This document shows positions 45,681 through 55,850 of a DNA stretch of 64,000 nt, piece after piece (the first letter of the stretch is position 1; each line of letters starts with the position of its first letter). The position numbers were made by a program, and so were the translations under genes. Origin of the DNA: Firmicutes bacterium HGW-Firmicutes-15 (GTDB taxonomy: Bacteria; Bacillota; Syntrophomonadia; Syntrophomonadales; Syntrophomonadaceae). Under the pieces are notes generated by a model. The model was given only the letters and a program-made list of their open reading frames with translations, searched no databases and was not told the DNA's origin. Where the stretch lies: assembly GCA_002840245.1 (NCBI GenBank), contig PHAA01000010.1, forward strand, positions 1 through 64,000, written 5' to 3'.

Positions 45681-47063
45681 ATGGAAAATAATAGGCCCTC
45701 AGCTCACCTGAAATGGAATAATAGAAATGAGGAAATAAAGAGTCAGGCAGGAAATAGTATCCGAGAAATTGAAAGGATTATAGTAAATCCGATATTTGAT
45801 AACCAGTCATTTTTTAAACAAATGGGGGAACCTGTTTCCATCGATGGGGAGATTAAAAACCGTTATTATTATGGGGACAATTATAATCTGCTTCAAGTTC
45901 TGGCCAAAAGTAAAAATGAGAGGAAAATTGATCTCATTTATATAGACCCGCCATATATGACAGAGCTTGACTATCATTCTAGGATAAGCGTAGGAACTTA
46001 TTCGGATATACGGCATATCAACCGGAAAGCATTTCAAGATACATGGGAAGGCGGACTGGATTCGTACCTGGACATGCTATATTCTCGTTTGCGATTAATG
46101 CGGCAGGTTTTGGCTGAAAATGGAAGTATATTTGTGCATGTGGATTGGCATAGCAGTCATTATGTTAAAGTATTGTTAGATGAAGTATTTGGCCGAGATA
46201 ATTTCATTAATGAGATTGTATGGTGTTTTGGAGGGGGGGGGAGTTCCCGTAAGCATTTTCAGCGTAAGCATGATCTAATTTTCTGGTATTCTCGTAGCTC
46301 TGAATACACTTTTAACCCGCAGTATCGTCCTTATACCTCAGGTACGGTACAGCGCGGGCTGACTAATGTTAAGGGCGATCGTTACAAACTTAATGAAGAA
46401 GGAGCAATAATGCAGGATTGGTGGGTGGACATCAATAAAATCCTCAGTCCTACAGCCCGGGAAAACCTTAAGTTTCCTACTCAAAAACCAAAAGAATTAA
46501 TAAAAAGAATGATTATATCAGCTTCCCATTCAGGAAGCCTGATTGCAGATTTTTTTGCTGGTTCCGGTACCACGGCTGAAGTCTGTAATGAACTGGGTAG
46601 AGACTGGATTTTGAGCGATAGTAGTAAACTAGCCTTGCAAACCAGTTTATATCGACTTTTGAAGTCGGGCTCGCCCCCTTTTACGATTGTTACAGGTGAA
46701 AAATGTCCTGAAAATTATGGTCAGGGAGAACTAGTACTTAAAAAACCTGTTTTTAGGAAAAGCGATAAAAGTGGGTGGCTTATGGAACTTGGAATAGAAT
46801 CTTATTGTCCTATAAAGGAAAATAAGCGACCGTTTTCCCAAGATTTTTCCTCAGATATTGAGTTCTGGGAGCTTGACTTAGATTATAATGGGGAAATATT
46901 TAATTCACATTACCAGGTGATGAGAGAGAAGCAAAGGTTTAAAGACCCGATTGCTCTGAACTTACTGGTCCATGTTCCAGAGAAAGAAAGCTATAAAATT
47001 GCTGTAAAGGTTTATGATGTTTTTGCAACCCACACCATGGCGGTGGTAACATTTGAACCATAA
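45681..47063 (+). CDS. orphan site-specific DNA methyltransferase (beta class, type III Mod-like)
   Basis: A 460-residue amino-methyltransferase. The catalytic DPPY motif (LIYIDPPYMTELDYHS, about 93-100) precedes the SAM-binding FAGSGTT motif (about 295), the beta-class order typical of N6-adenine or N4-cytosine enzymes and type III Mod subunits. The region between and the C-terminal third (with ELDLDYNGEIFNSHY) resemble Mod proteins. No Res or other restriction gene is adjacent, so it is probably a solitary, regulatory or defensive methylase. ATG after CAGGAGAA. Confidence 0.9.
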   Translation: MENNRPSAHLKWNNRNEEIKSQAGNSIREIERIIVNPIFDNQSFFKQMGEPVSIDGEIKNRYYYGDNYNLLQVLAKSKNERKIDLIYIDPPYMTELDYHSRISVGTYSDIRHINRKAFQDTWEGGLDSYLDMLYSRLRLMRQVLAENGSIFVHVDWHSSHYVKVLLDEVFGRDNFINEIVWCFGGGGSSRKHFQRKHDLIFWYSRSSEYTFNPQYRPYTSGTVQRGLTNVKGDRYKLNEEGAIMQDWWVDINKILSPTARENLKFPTQKPKELIKRMIISASHSGSLIADFFAGSGTTAEVCNELGRDWILSDSSKLALQTSLYRLLKSGSPPFTIVTGEKCPENYGQGELVLKKPVFRKSDKSGWLMELGIESYCPIKENKRPFSQDFSSDIEFWELDLDYNGEIFNSHYQVMREKQRFKDPIALNLLVHVPEKESYKIAVKVYDVFATHTMAVVTFEP

Positions 47064-47138
47064 CCAAACTTTAGTCCCTAAACCTCAAAGCATCAGCTTT
47101 AAGGCCAGATCTTTGATCCTAAAATAATAATTAGTAAG

Positions 47139-47180
47139 GTAAGGAACGGAGTGATTTAACCACTACCGTTCCTTACTTTT
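47139..47180 (+). terminator. terminator after the methyltransferase gene
   Basis: GTAAGGAACGGAGTG pairs with CACTACCGTTCCTTAC (one bulge), loop ATTTAAC, then TTTT. It shares the GGAACGG core with hairpins at 15029 and 22081. Confidence 0.8.
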
Positions 47181-47219
47181 GGAAATGGTATTGAACGACA
47201 TCCTCCTAATTAATTCTAC

Positions 47220-47426
47220 TTAAAATCTTTTGCGCATTTTATTGCCCAACAGATACACCCCAGCTATTGCTGTGGCATGCAGAGCCCACCAACCCGGCTC
47301 CATAATACTGAATGTTCCTGGATCAATCTTGTCATCATGGGATAGTTTTCTTGCCATGGCATCTTTATAGTCCATCATATTTGAAAACACCAGCCAGCCC
47401 TCCTTAATAATATTTTTTGAATGCAT
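47220..47426 (-). CDS. small hypothetical protein, 68 residues
   Basis: ATG preceded by AAGGGGAAAA on the minus strand. Residues 1-42 are charged. A C-terminal hydrophobic stretch (PGWWALHATAIAGVYLLG, about 44-61) ends in a basic tail KMRKRF, suggesting a C-terminal membrane anchor. I do not recognise it. It is convergent with the methyltransferase gene. Confidence 0.55.
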   Translation of the reverse strand: MHSKNIIKEGWLVFSNMMDYKDAMARKLSHDDKIDPGTFSIMEPGWWALHATAIAGVYLLGNKMRKRF

Positions 47427-47601
47427 ATATATTTTCCCCTTCGTATTGCTTTTTAAAGAAAGTAAATTGTCCCACTTTTGAAAACATTTTAAGGTATTGT
47501 ATCTTGCATAGTGATGGTTTTTATGTTATCAATTGCTTTAGAGGTTTTTAGCCCTTGTATAAATTTTACAAAAATTTTTATGTAACCGAGGTTGTGAGGG
47601 A

Positions 47602-48696
47602 ATGGATATAACTGAACTGGCTATATTATATTTTTTTCATACCCTAAAAGGCATAGGTAATAAAACTTTATGGATAATTAAAGATGAATGGGGAAGTTTT
47701 CAGAACTGCTTTGAGGCTGATAGCCGATCTTTATACCGGTCTTCATTATCAGTTCCGATCATTGATGCGATTGTTGATGGTAGAAGGAGAACTAATCCAT
47801 CGGGGCTGTTAGAAAAGCTTCGAGATGAGGATATCAAAATATGTTGTGTGGGAGATGATGATTATCCCCAGCTCCTTGGAAGTATCTTTGATCCGCCCTA
47901 CATATTCTATTATCATGGCAACATAGAAATACTTAAGGATTTTTGCATTGCTATTGTAGGTTCTAGAGCTGCAAGCACCTATGGTAAAGGGCAGGCTAGG
48001 CGTTTTGGGAATGAACTTGCCAATCATGGTATGGTAGTGGTCAGTGGTATGGCTAGGGGAATAGATACAGAAGCGCATCGAGGAGCCTTGGAAGCGAGAG
48101 GAAGAACTGTAGCCGTTTTAGGTAGCGGGGTTGATGTAGTATACCCGCCGGAAAGTGTAAAACTATATACCAGTATATGTGAAAGCGGGCTAGTTTTGAG
48201 TGAGTTTCCTCCGCATGCGCACCCGGAACCAGGTAATTTTCCGGTAAGGAACCGAACTATATCAGGTCTGTGCAGAGGAGTATTGGTGGTGGAGGCTCAA
48301 AAAAAGAGCGGAGCCTTGATCACAGCTGATTTTGCCTTAGAACAGGGACGAGAAGTCTTTGCTGTTCCAGGCCCTATTAACAGTAAAAACAGCGTAGGGA
48401 CCAATTTTCTAATAAAGCAAGGAGCTTGTCTGGTAAGTGGAATAGAGGACATTTTGGCAGAGTATGGTTTAAATAATCAAAATGATTTGCGACAGGTAAG
48501 TCAAGGAGAACTTCTCTTTGGTCTGGAGGTTGAAGAATTATCGGTGGTAGAAGCCTTAGGACATGAAGCGGAGCATTTTGATATTTTGATGGGCAGTACG
48601 GGATTAAGTACCGGGGCATTAAGCGCAGTACTTCTGAAACTGGAATTAAAGGGCATAATTAAGGCGTTGCCCGGCAATTACTATGTAAAGATTTAG
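47602..48696 (+). CDS. dprA: DNA-processing protein DprA
   Basis: A 364-residue ssDNA-binding, RecA-loading protein used in natural transformation. N-terminal SAM-like helices (1-75). Rossmann-like core with IVGSRAASTYGKGQARR, VVSGMARGIDTEAHRGAL, VLGSGVDVVYPPES and FPVRNRTISGL. The C-terminal winged-helix (about 300-364) is also present. ATG after a GAGGTTGTGAGGG stretch. The dprA-topA-trmFO-xerC order is conserved in Firmicutes. Confidence 0.95.
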   Translation: MDITELAILYFFHTLKGIGNKTLWIIKDEWGSFQNCFEADSRSLYRSSLSVPIIDAIVDGRRRTNPSGLLEKLRDEDIKICCVGDDDYPQLLGSIFDPPYIFYYHGNIEILKDFCIAIVGSRAASTYGKGQARRFGNELANHGMVVVSGMARGIDTEAHRGALEARGRTVAVLGSGVDVVYPPESVKLYTSICESGLVLSEFPPHAHPEPGNFPVRNRTISGLCRGVLVVEAQKKSGALITADFALEQGREVFAVPGPINSKNSVGTNFLIKQGACLVSGIEDILAEYGLNNQNDLRQVSQGELLFGLEVEELSVVEALGHEAEHFDILMGSTGLSTGALSAVLLKLELKGIIKALPGNYYVKI

Positions 48697-48730
48697 AAAG
48701 CATAAAAAACAGGAAGAGAGAGGTGATATT

Positions 48731-50809
48731 TTGGCGGAAAGCACACTGGTTATTGTTGAATCAGCTGCTAAGGCAAAAACCATAGCTAAGTTCCTAGGTA
48801 AAAATTATCGCGTTAAAGCTTGTGTGGGTCATATTAAAGACCTGCCCAGGAGCAAGCTGGGTATCGATATAGAAAACGATTTTGAGCCACAATATATTAC
48901 AATACGAGGCAAAGGTGACCTACTCAAAGAAATAAAAAGCGAATCACAGAAGGCCGCACGGATACTGCTGGCTACTGACCCGGATCGGGAAGGGGAAGCC
49001 ATTGCTTGGCATCTACAGAATGCTATGAAACTTCCGGAAAATTCTAATTGCCGAATTGAATTTAATGAGATTACCAGTGATGCAATCAAGCAGGCCATCA
49101 AGAAATCCCGACCAGTTGATATAAACCGAGTGAATGCTCAACAGGCTCGTCGGGTATTGGATCGCTTGGTTGGATATAACTTGAGCCCCCTGCTGTGGAG
49201 CAAGGTGCGCAAGGGATTAAGCGCAGGGCGGGTTCAATCGGTTGTGGTTAGAATAATATGTGAGCGGGAAAAAGAAATTGATGCTTTCGTACAAGAGGAG
49301 TACTGGACGATAGAAGCAATATTGAGCGGGAAAAAAAAGGATAGCTTTGTTTCTAAATTAAATTCTTATAAAGGCGAAAAACTGGAGATAAGGAGTGAAG
49401 CGGAGCAAGAACACATTTCCTCATATCTGCAGGGGGCAAGCTTTTTACTTAAAAACATCGAAAAAAAGGAGAAACGCAAAAAACCCAACCCACCTTTTAT
49501 TACCAGTACTATGCAACAGGAGGCATCTAAAAGGCTGGGCTTTTATTCCAGCCGCACTATGCGGGTCGCTCAGGAATTATATGAAGGATTGGAATTGGGC
49601 AAAAAGGGTACTGTAGGTTTAATTACCTACCTCAGAACCGATTCCACCCGTATATCGAAAATCGCCCAGGCAGAAGCCATGGAATATATAAATTCAGAAT
49701 ATGGCCACGATTATGCACCCGCCTCAGCTAATGAGTACAAGAGTCGAAAATCAGCCCAGGATGCCCATGAGGCGATCAGACCTTCTTCGATTGAACGTAC
49801 CCCGGAGAGTGTGAAAAATTATCTGGGTAGGGATCAGTATCGTTTATATAAACTGATCTGGGAGCGTTTTGTTGCCAGCCAGATGACGCCGGCAGTTTAT
49901 GATACGGTTGTGGTTGATATTGATGCTGGTGACTATGGCCTGCGTGCTAATTCCTCACAAATCAAGTTTTTGGGTTACAAAAAGATCTATAATGACAGCG
50001 AAGAAGAAGATGTAAAAAACCCGATTCCGGATATGAAACCGGGTCAGGTTCTGAATCTAAAGGAAATAAAACCGGAGCAACACTTTACCCAGCCACCGCC
50101 TCGCTATACTGAAGCCAGCTTGGTTAAACTGCTGGAAGAGAAAAATATTGGTAGACCTAGTACGTATGCCCCCATAATTGAAACAATTTTAAAACGTCAT
50201 TACGTGGAACGTCAGAATAAGCAGTTCGTTCCTGCTGAATTGGGTTTTATTGTGGTGGATTTGTTAACCCAACATTTTGGAAATATATTAGACACCCAGT
50301 TTACTGCCAAGATGGAAGAAGATCTGGATCTCATAGAAGAGGGACAGTTAAACTGGAAGGGGGTTGTCCGCGATTTCTATGGTCCGTTTAATTCCGATAT
50401 GGAGAAGGCCCAGGATTTAATTGAGAAGGTAGAGATCAAGGATGAAGAAGCCGGGAAGGACTGTCCCCAGTGCGGCAAGCCCATGTTCATTAAATATGGT
50501 CGCTTCGGGAAATTTATCGCCTGTTCTGGTTTTCCCGAGTGCAGGCACACTGAGTCTTTAAATGAAGAGGTAGGGGTTAATTGCCCGTTCTGCAGCGGTG
50601 CGGTAGTTGCTTTGAAGTCCAAAAAGGGCAGGAAATACTTTGGCTGCAAGAACTATCCGGAATGCAACTTTAGATCATGGAACAAACCTACTGGTGAAAA
50701 ATGCCCTGCATGTGGTGATGCCATGGTAGAAAAACTGAATAAAAATAAAGAAGTGAATGCGGTTTGCCAGAACTCAGAATGTACGCACTTCCAGGAAATG
50801 AGGAAATAG
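48731..50809 (+). CDS. topA: DNA topoisomerase I
   Basis: A 692-residue type IA topoisomerase relaxing negative supercoils. TOPRIM (LVIVESAAKAKTIAKFL, TDPDREGEAIAWHL), active-site Tyr in GLITYLRTDSTRIS and three C-terminal zinc-ribbon repeats, each a CPxC pair and a second C-pair (CPQC...CSGFPEC, CPFC...CKNYPEC, CPAC...CQNSEC). The TTG start follows AGAGAGGTGATA. Confidence 0.97.
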   Translation: MAESTLVIVESAAKAKTIAKFLGKNYRVKACVGHIKDLPRSKLGIDIENDFEPQYITIRGKGDLLKEIKSESQKAARILLATDPDREGEAIAWHLQNAMKLPENSNCRIEFNEITSDAIKQAIKKSRPVDINRVNAQQARRVLDRLVGYNLSPLLWSKVRKGLSAGRVQSVVVRIICEREKEIDAFVQEEYWTIEAILSGKKKDSFVSKLNSYKGEKLEIRSEAEQEHISSYLQGASFLLKNIEKKEKRKKPNPPFITSTMQQEASKRLGFYSSRTMRVAQELYEGLELGKKGTVGLITYLRTDSTRISKIAQAEAMEYINSEYGHDYAPASANEYKSRKSAQDAHEAIRPSSIERTPESVKNYLGRDQYRLYKLIWERFVASQMTPAVYDTVVVDIDAGDYGLRANSSQIKFLGYKKIYNDSEEEDVKNPIPDMKPGQVLNLKEIKPEQHFTQPPPRYTEASLVKLLEEKNIGRPSTYAPIIETILKRHYVERQNKQFVPAELGFIVVDLLTQHFGNILDTQFTAKMEEDLDLIEEGQLNWKGVVRDFYGPFNSDMEKAQDLIEKVEIKDEEAGKDCPQCGKPMFIKYGRFGKFIACSGFPECRHTESLNEEVGVNCPFCSGAVVALKSKKGRKYFGCKNYPECNFRSWNKPTGEKCPACGDAMVEKLNKNKEVNAVCQNSECTHFQEMRK

Positions 50810-50810
50810 A

Positions 50811-52133
50811 TTGCCATTAGTTCACGTAATTGGAGGTGGGTTGGCCGGATGTGAGGCAGCCTATCATATTGCTCAGGCTGGAACCAAGGTGAAACTGTGG
50901 GAGATGAGACCTGAAAAAATGACCCCGGTACATAAGTCGGGCCAACTAGCGGAGTTGGTATGTAGTAATTCTCTAAAATCAGAACTTGCTGCTACAGCCC
51001 AGGGTTTATTAAAAGAGGAAATGCGAGCAATGGGTTCCTTAATACTGCAATGTGCTGATCAAGCTAGGGTTCCGGCTGGGTCCGCATTAGCTGTGGATCG
51101 GGAGCTTTTTTCGGCACTAGTTACCGATGCGGTTGAATCGCATCCTGGTATTGAGCTTATTCGCGAGGAAGTGACGATTCTTCCTGAGAAAGAACCAGTA
51201 ATCATAGCTACTGGACCATTGACGTCGGAAAAACTATATCAGGAACTGCTTTGTATGAGCGGAGAGGAAAATCTGTTTTTTTATGACGCGGTGGCTCCCA
51301 GCGTGACCCTGGAAAGTATGGATAAAGAGAAAATTTTTAAGGCGTCCCGCTATGGCAAAGGTACGGATGATTACTATAATTGTCCAATGAGCAAAGAGGA
51401 GTATGAAAATTTCTACCATAATTTAGTGGATGCTGATGTAAGTGAAGGCCATAGCGTAGATAAAAAGCTTTTTTTCAATGGTTGTATGCCCATAGAAGTA
51501 ATGGGCCGCCGGGGTCTGGATACCTTGAGGTTTGGCCCCATGCGCCCCGTGGGCTTATCAGATCCGCGAACCGGACAAAGAGCCTGGGCAGTAGTGCAAC
51601 TTCGGCAGGAAAATAAAGAGGGAACGGTGTATGGCCTGGTAGGGTTTCAGACCCGTCTGAAATGGGGCGAACAGGATAGGATATTCCGTTTAATTCCCGG
51701 TCTGGAGAATGCGGATTTTGTTAGACATGGAGTTATGCACCGGAATACTTACATAAACAGTCCCCGTTTATTGGAGCCAACCTTGCAGTATAAGAAAAAT
51801 CCGGCGTTATTTTTCGCTGGTCAAATAACGGGGGTCGAGGGTTATATGGAGTCGGCAGCAACTGGGATTCTAGCTGGTATTAATGCAGTGCGTATCCTTC
51901 AAAAACAACCCCTGTTGGTATTGAATCATTGTACCATGTTAGGAGCATTGATAAATTTTATTACCGATAACAGTAATAAAGACTTTCAACCAATCAACGC
52001 AAACTTTGGAATACTACCTCCTTTAGCAACTATGATTAAGGATAAAAAAGCCAGGTATGAAGAGTATGCCAGACGTTCACGAGAAGCAATGATGATAATC
52101 GAAGAATTGTCTTTGATGCAGGTTGTAAAATGA
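50811..52133 (+). CDS. trmFO: tRNA (uracil-54-C5)-methyltransferase TrmFO
   Basis: A 440-residue folate- and FAD-dependent enzyme making ribothymidine-54. N-terminal FAD loop HVIGGGLAGCEAAYHIA, LVCSNSLKSEL with the conserved Cys, FNGCMPIEVMGRRGLDTLRFGPMRPVGL and GQITGVEGYMESAATG are all family hallmarks. The TTG start lies 2 bases after the topA stop and uses an SD inside topA, implying coupling. Confidence 0.96.
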   Translation: MPLVHVIGGGLAGCEAAYHIAQAGTKVKLWEMRPEKMTPVHKSGQLAELVCSNSLKSELAATAQGLLKEEMRAMGSLILQCADQARVPAGSALAVDRELFSALVTDAVESHPGIELIREEVTILPEKEPVIIATGPLTSEKLYQELLCMSGEENLFFYDAVAPSVTLESMDKEKIFKASRYGKGTDDYYNCPMSKEEYENFYHNLVDADVSEGHSVDKKLFFNGCMPIEVMGRRGLDTLRFGPMRPVGLSDPRTGQRAWAVVQLRQENKEGTVYGLVGFQTRLKWGEQDRIFRLIPGLENADFVRHGVMHRNTYINSPRLLEPTLQYKKNPALFFAGQITGVEGYMESAATGILAGINAVRILQKQPLLVLNHCTMLGALINFITDNSNKDFQPINANFGILPPLATMIKDKKARYEEYARRSREAMMIIEELSLMQVVK

Positions 52134-52187
52134 TGCTAATTATGCTACATTCCCTTTATAGGAAGAATTTATGTGGAGGTGAACTGC

Positions 52188-53099
52188 GTGCTCTTTCAGC
52201 ATGTGGAAGGTTTTTTGACCCAATTGCGCGTCGAAAAGAGCGCCTCCCAATTAACCCTGATCAGCTACAGAACTGATTTGAACCAGTTTTTAAATTTTAT
52301 GGCCAAGTATTATCAGGTGAGTCGGGATGAAGTATTAATCAGTTGCCTGAATCACCGTGCAGCTAGAGAATATATCGGCAGTATGCAGACTAATGGTTTA
52401 AGTAGAGCAACTATGGCAAGAAAATTGGCGGCTTTGCGCTCATTTGTCAAATATCTGTGTCGCGAAAATGTTCTGGAAGGAAACCCAATTGCCAATGTCT
52501 CTACCCCCAAGCAGGAAAAAAAACTACCTCGCTTTTTATATCCTATTGAAATCAGCCTTTTAATGGATGCCCCTGATACTGGTAAGGCGGTGGGAATGAG
52601 GGACAAAGCTATTCTGGAAACTCTTTATGCCGCGGGGGTGCGGGTCAGTGAACTAGTGGGGATTAATCTGCCTGATCTAGATATGAATGAAGAATGGATA
52701 AAAATCAGGGGCAAAGGTAACAAAGAGCGACTAGCCCCTCTGGGAAGGAAAGCTAAAGCAGTTTTAATTAATTATATCGAACATGGAAGACCCTACCTTT
52801 CAGCCAAAAGCAGTGTTGACAGTAATGCCTTATTCTTAAATCGATTTGGTACTCGTCTTTCGGTGCGGAGCATAAGGAACATTATTAATAAATACGTTGA
52901 ACAGTTGGCATTTAACCAGAAGGTGAGCCCCCATACCCTCAGACATTCTTTTGCTACCCATTTATTAAACGGCGGTGCTGATCTACGTTCAGTGCAGGAA
53001 CTATTGGGACATGTTAAATTATCAACCACTCAGATTTATACCCATCTAACCCGAGATAGGATTAAGGCTATTCACGATGAAAATCATCCGCGGAGGTAA
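52188..53099 (+). CDS. xerC: tyrosine recombinase XerC (CodV)
   Basis: A 303-residue chromosome-dimer resolvase. N-terminal SAM-like core-binding domain (1-90). Catalytic domain with [11 protein letters not shown] (Arg), [12 protein letters not shown] (HxxR), [14 protein letters not shown] (His and Tyr nucleophile). The frame reaches an upstream GTG at 52173, but GGAGGTGA sits before the GTG at 52188. It overlaps the possible early hslV frame. Same order as B. subtilis codV-clpQ-clpY-codY. Confidence 0.94.
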   Translation: MLFQHVEGFLTQLRVEKSASQLTLISYRTDLNQFLNFMAKYYQVSRDEVLISCLNHRAAREYIGSMQTNGLSRATMARKLAALRSFVKYLCRENVLEGNPIANVSTPKQEKKLPRFLYPIEISLLMDAPDTGKAVGMRDKAILETLYAAGVRVSELVGINLPDLDMNEEWIKIRGKGNKERLAPLGRKAKAVLINYIEHGRPYLSAKSSVDSNALFLNRFGTRLSVRSIRNIINKYVEQLAFNQKVSPHTLRHSFATHLLNGGADLRSVQELLGHVKLSTTQIYTHLTRDRIKAIHDENHPRR

Positions 53100-53103
53100 T
53101 TAT

Positions 53104-53637
53104 ATGTTTGAAGCAACCACCATAGTAGCGGTAAAGAAGGGTGAACTAATGGCCATTGCCGGCGATGGACAGGTTACCTTTGGTCAAAATGTAGTGATGA
53201 AGAATAATGCTGTTAAAATTAGAAAGCTGTATGAAGGCCGAGTAGTGGCAGGGTTTGCCGGATCAGTTGCCGACGCTTTTACTTTGTTTGCCAAGTTTGA
53301 AGAGAAGCTGAAGGAGACCGGCGGCAATTTAACCAGGGCGGCAGTAGAAATCGCCAAAGAGTGGAGGACAGATAGAGTCTTACGCAAATTGGAGGCCCTG
53401 TTAATTGTTGCGGATCGCGAGAAAATGTTTATCATATCCGGAAATGGAGAAGTAATTGAACCGGATGATGGTATTACTGCGATTGGGTCCGGGGGGGCCT
53501 ATGCCTTGGCTGCAGCTCGTGCCTTGGCGCGATTTACCGATATGACCGCTCCGGAGATTGCCAGAGAGTCATTGAAAATAGCGGCGGAAATATGCGTGTT
53601 TACCAATGATCGGATTACAGTTGAGGTAGTGGAGTAG
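53104..53637 (+). CDS. hslV: ATP-dependent protease subunit HslV (ClpQ)
   Basis: A 177-residue proteasome-like peptidase. [10 protein letters not shown] puts the catalytic Thr a few residues in; B. subtilis ClpQ also carries a short N-terminal extension. [15 protein letters not shown] and [17 protein letters not shown] are conserved. GGAGG precedes the ATG at 53104, so the upstream frame from 53077 is discarded. Its partner HslU follows. Confidence 0.96.
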   Translation: MFEATTIVAVKKGELMAIAGDGQVTFGQNVVMKNNAVKIRKLYEGRVVAGFAGSVADAFTLFAKFEEKLKETGGNLTRAAVEIAKEWRTDRVLRKLEALLIVADREKMFIISGNGEVIEPDDGITAIGSGGAYALAAARALARFTDMTAPEIARESLKIAAEICVFTNDRITVEVVE

Positions 53638-53648
53638 AAAAGGAGACG

Positions 53649-55055
53649 TTGGCTTTGCATAATCTTACACCCAAAGAGATAGTAGAAGAGCTGGATAAAT
53701 ATATAATTGGCCAAAAGGATGCCAAAAAGGCAGTTGCTATTGCTCTCAGAAACCGGTATAGGAGAAAACTACTCCCGATCGAGTTAAGTGAGGAGATTTA
53801 TCCGAAAAACATTATTATGATAGGCCCCACCGGGGTAGGCAAAACTGAGATTGCTCGTCGTCTAGCTAAATTGGTCAGGGCACCTTTTATAAAGGTCGAG
53901 GCCAGTAAATTTACCGAAGTGGGTTATGTAGGCCGGGATGTTGATTCAATGATTCGGGATCTGGTGCAAACCTCTCTCAGAATGGTAAAACAGGAAAAGA
54001 TGGAGGAGGTAGAGGAAAAGGGTTTAATTCTGGCTGAAGAGAGGATAGTAGAATGCATTATCCCCCTGCCGGCAAAAAAGGAGAAGTCTATTAAGAACCC
54101 TTTTGAATTCCTGATGGGCCAATCTCAGGATAATCATGACGGGGATGAAGATTATCCGAGGCGTTTACGCGACGTTGAGCAACAGAGGGAAATCATTCGG
54201 CAAAAGCTAGCCCGCAAGGAACTGGAACAAGAAATAATCGAAATTGAAGTGGAAGAAAAAAACAATTCGTTTATGGAAGTAATATCCGGATCGGGTGTTG
54301 AAGAGATGGGAATCAACTTGCAGGATGTTCTGGGCGGAATCCTACCAAAAAATAAAAAGAAAAGAAGGTTTACGGTGGAGGAAGCTCGTAAAATATTGGG
54401 CCATGAGGAAGCCACTCGGCTTATCGATGCGGATGAGGCCAACCGTGAAGCTATCAGAAGGGTGGAAGAGGACGGTCTGGTATTTTTAGATGAAATAGAT
54501 AAGATTGCCAGCAAAGAGAGTTCGTATGGCCCGGATGTTTCCCGCGGAGGGGTACAAAGGGATATTTTGCCTATTATTGAAGGTTCAACGGTAGTTACTA
54601 AATATGGGCCAGTTAAAACTGACCATATCCTTTTTATCGCCGCCGGGGCTTTTCATGTGTGCAAACCTTCTGACCTAATACCGGAGTTACAGGGCAGATT
54701 TCCGATTCGCGTGGAGTTGGAAAGTCTCAAAAAAGATGATTTAAAAAGAATCCTTACTGAGCCTCATAATTCTCTAATAAAACAATATATAGCCTTACTA
54801 TCAACTGAAAATGTAGAATTAGCTTTTGGTGATGATTCGATAGACTATATTGCCGAAATGGCTTATGAAGTAAATGCAAGAACAGAAAATATTGGAGCTC
54901 GGCGCTTACATACCATTATGGAAAAGGTATTGGAGGATTTACTTTTTGATGCGGCTTATATGCGGGGGCAAAAGATTGAAATTGACCGAAATTATGTAGA
55001 ACAAAGGCTCAAAAAAATAGCGGAAGATGATGATTTGAGTAGATATATCCTGTAG
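53649..55055 (+). CDS. hslU: ATP-dependent protease ATPase subunit HslU (ClpY)
   Basis: A 468-residue AAA+ unfoldase that feeds HslV. Walker [30 protein letters not shown] pore-loop region, I domain (about 110-240), Walker [12 protein letters not shown], sensor [11 protein letters not shown] and a C-terminal SRYIL tail that inserts into HslV. TTG start after AAAAGGAGA. Confidence 0.97.
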   Translation: MALHNLTPKEIVEELDKYIIGQKDAKKAVAIALRNRYRRKLLPIELSEEIYPKNIIMIGPTGVGKTEIARRLAKLVRAPFIKVEASKFTEVGYVGRDVDSMIRDLVQTSLRMVKQEKMEEVEEKGLILAEERIVECIIPLPAKKEKSIKNPFEFLMGQSQDNHDGDEDYPRRLRDVEQQREIIRQKLARKELEQEIIEIEVEEKNNSFMEVISGSGVEEMGINLQDVLGGILPKNKKKRRFTVEEARKILGHEEATRLIDADEANREAIRRVEEDGLVFLDEIDKIASKESSYGPDVSRGGVQRDILPIIEGSTVVTKYGPVKTDHILFIAAGAFHVCKPSDLIPELQGRFPIRVELESLKKDDLKRILTEPHNSLIKQYIALLSTENVELAFGDDSIDYIAEMAYEVNARTENIGARRLHTIMEKVLEDLLFDAAYMRGQKIEIDRNYVEQRLKKIAEDDDLSRYIL

Positions 55056-55067
55056 GAGGTTGTGTGG

Positions 55068-55850
55068 GTGAAGAAAACATTGCTGGAAAAGTCGAGATTG
55101 ATTAACCGCATTTTGCAAAAGCTTATAGGAAATCCTGTGGATTTTTTTGAGATGGCAAGTGTACTGGCTGAAAATATGGAATGCAGTGTCTTTATCGTGG
55201 GAAGAAGAGGTCAAGTAATTGGTTATTCTTTTGCCGAAGGTTTACCGTGTTCTGAAATTGATGGACTAATAAGTCATGCTGAACATTTCCCGGAGAGCTT
55301 TAATCAAGAATTCATCAATATTCAAGAGACTAAAGCTAATATAATACTTGAAGAAGGCTGTAAATGCATATTTAATTTTGACCAAATGTCATGCGATTGT
55401 TCTAAACATATATGGTCCGTCACTCCAGTTTTCGGAGGAGCTAGGCGTATTGGCACCATAATTTTATGTCGTAATGGGCAGAGTTTTTCCGATGAAGATA
55501 TTGTCTTGGCAGAATATGGTTCATTAGTGGTAGCCAATGAAGTAATGCGGATGAGGACAGAGCGGATTGAGGAAGATTCGGGAAAGAAGGCCGCCGTTCA
55601 AATCGCCGTGGCTACATTATCATATTCAGAAAAAGAAGCCATTGAATACATATTGGCGGAATTAAATGCTGAGGAAGGATTGCTGGTTGCCAGCAGGCTT
55701 GCCGACAAAGTGGGCATTACAAGGTCGATTATTGTGAGCGCACTAAGAAAATTTTCCAGTGCAGGAGTAATTGAATCGAGATCTTTGGGAATGAAAGGAA
55801 CGTACATAAAAATACTCAATGATTATATTCGAGATGAATTGAAGAAATAA
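55068..55850 (+). CDS. codY: GTP-sensing transcriptional repressor CodY
   Basis: A 260-residue global regulator responding to GTP and branched-chain amino acids. The N-terminal GAF-like domain (1-155) precedes a winged HTH with SRLADKVGITRSIIVSAL and AGVIESRSLGMKGTYIK, nearly identical to B. subtilis. The effector domain carries a C-K-C...C-D-C cysteine group (about residues 101-116) not present in B. subtilis CodY. GTG at 55068 has correct spacing after TAGGAGGT; the GTG at 55062 is too close. Confidence 0.95.
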   Translation: MKKTLLEKSRLINRILQKLIGNPVDFFEMASVLAENMECSVFIVGRRGQVIGYSFAEGLPCSEIDGLISHAEHFPESFNQEFINIQETKANIILEEGCKCIFNFDQMSCDCSKHIWSVTPVFGGARRIGTIILCRNGQSFSDEDIVLAEYGSLVVANEVMRMRTERIEEDSGKKAAVQIAVATLSYSEKEAIEYILAELNAEEGLLVASRLADKVGITRSIIVSALRKFSSAGVIESRSLGMKGTYIKILNDYIRDELKK

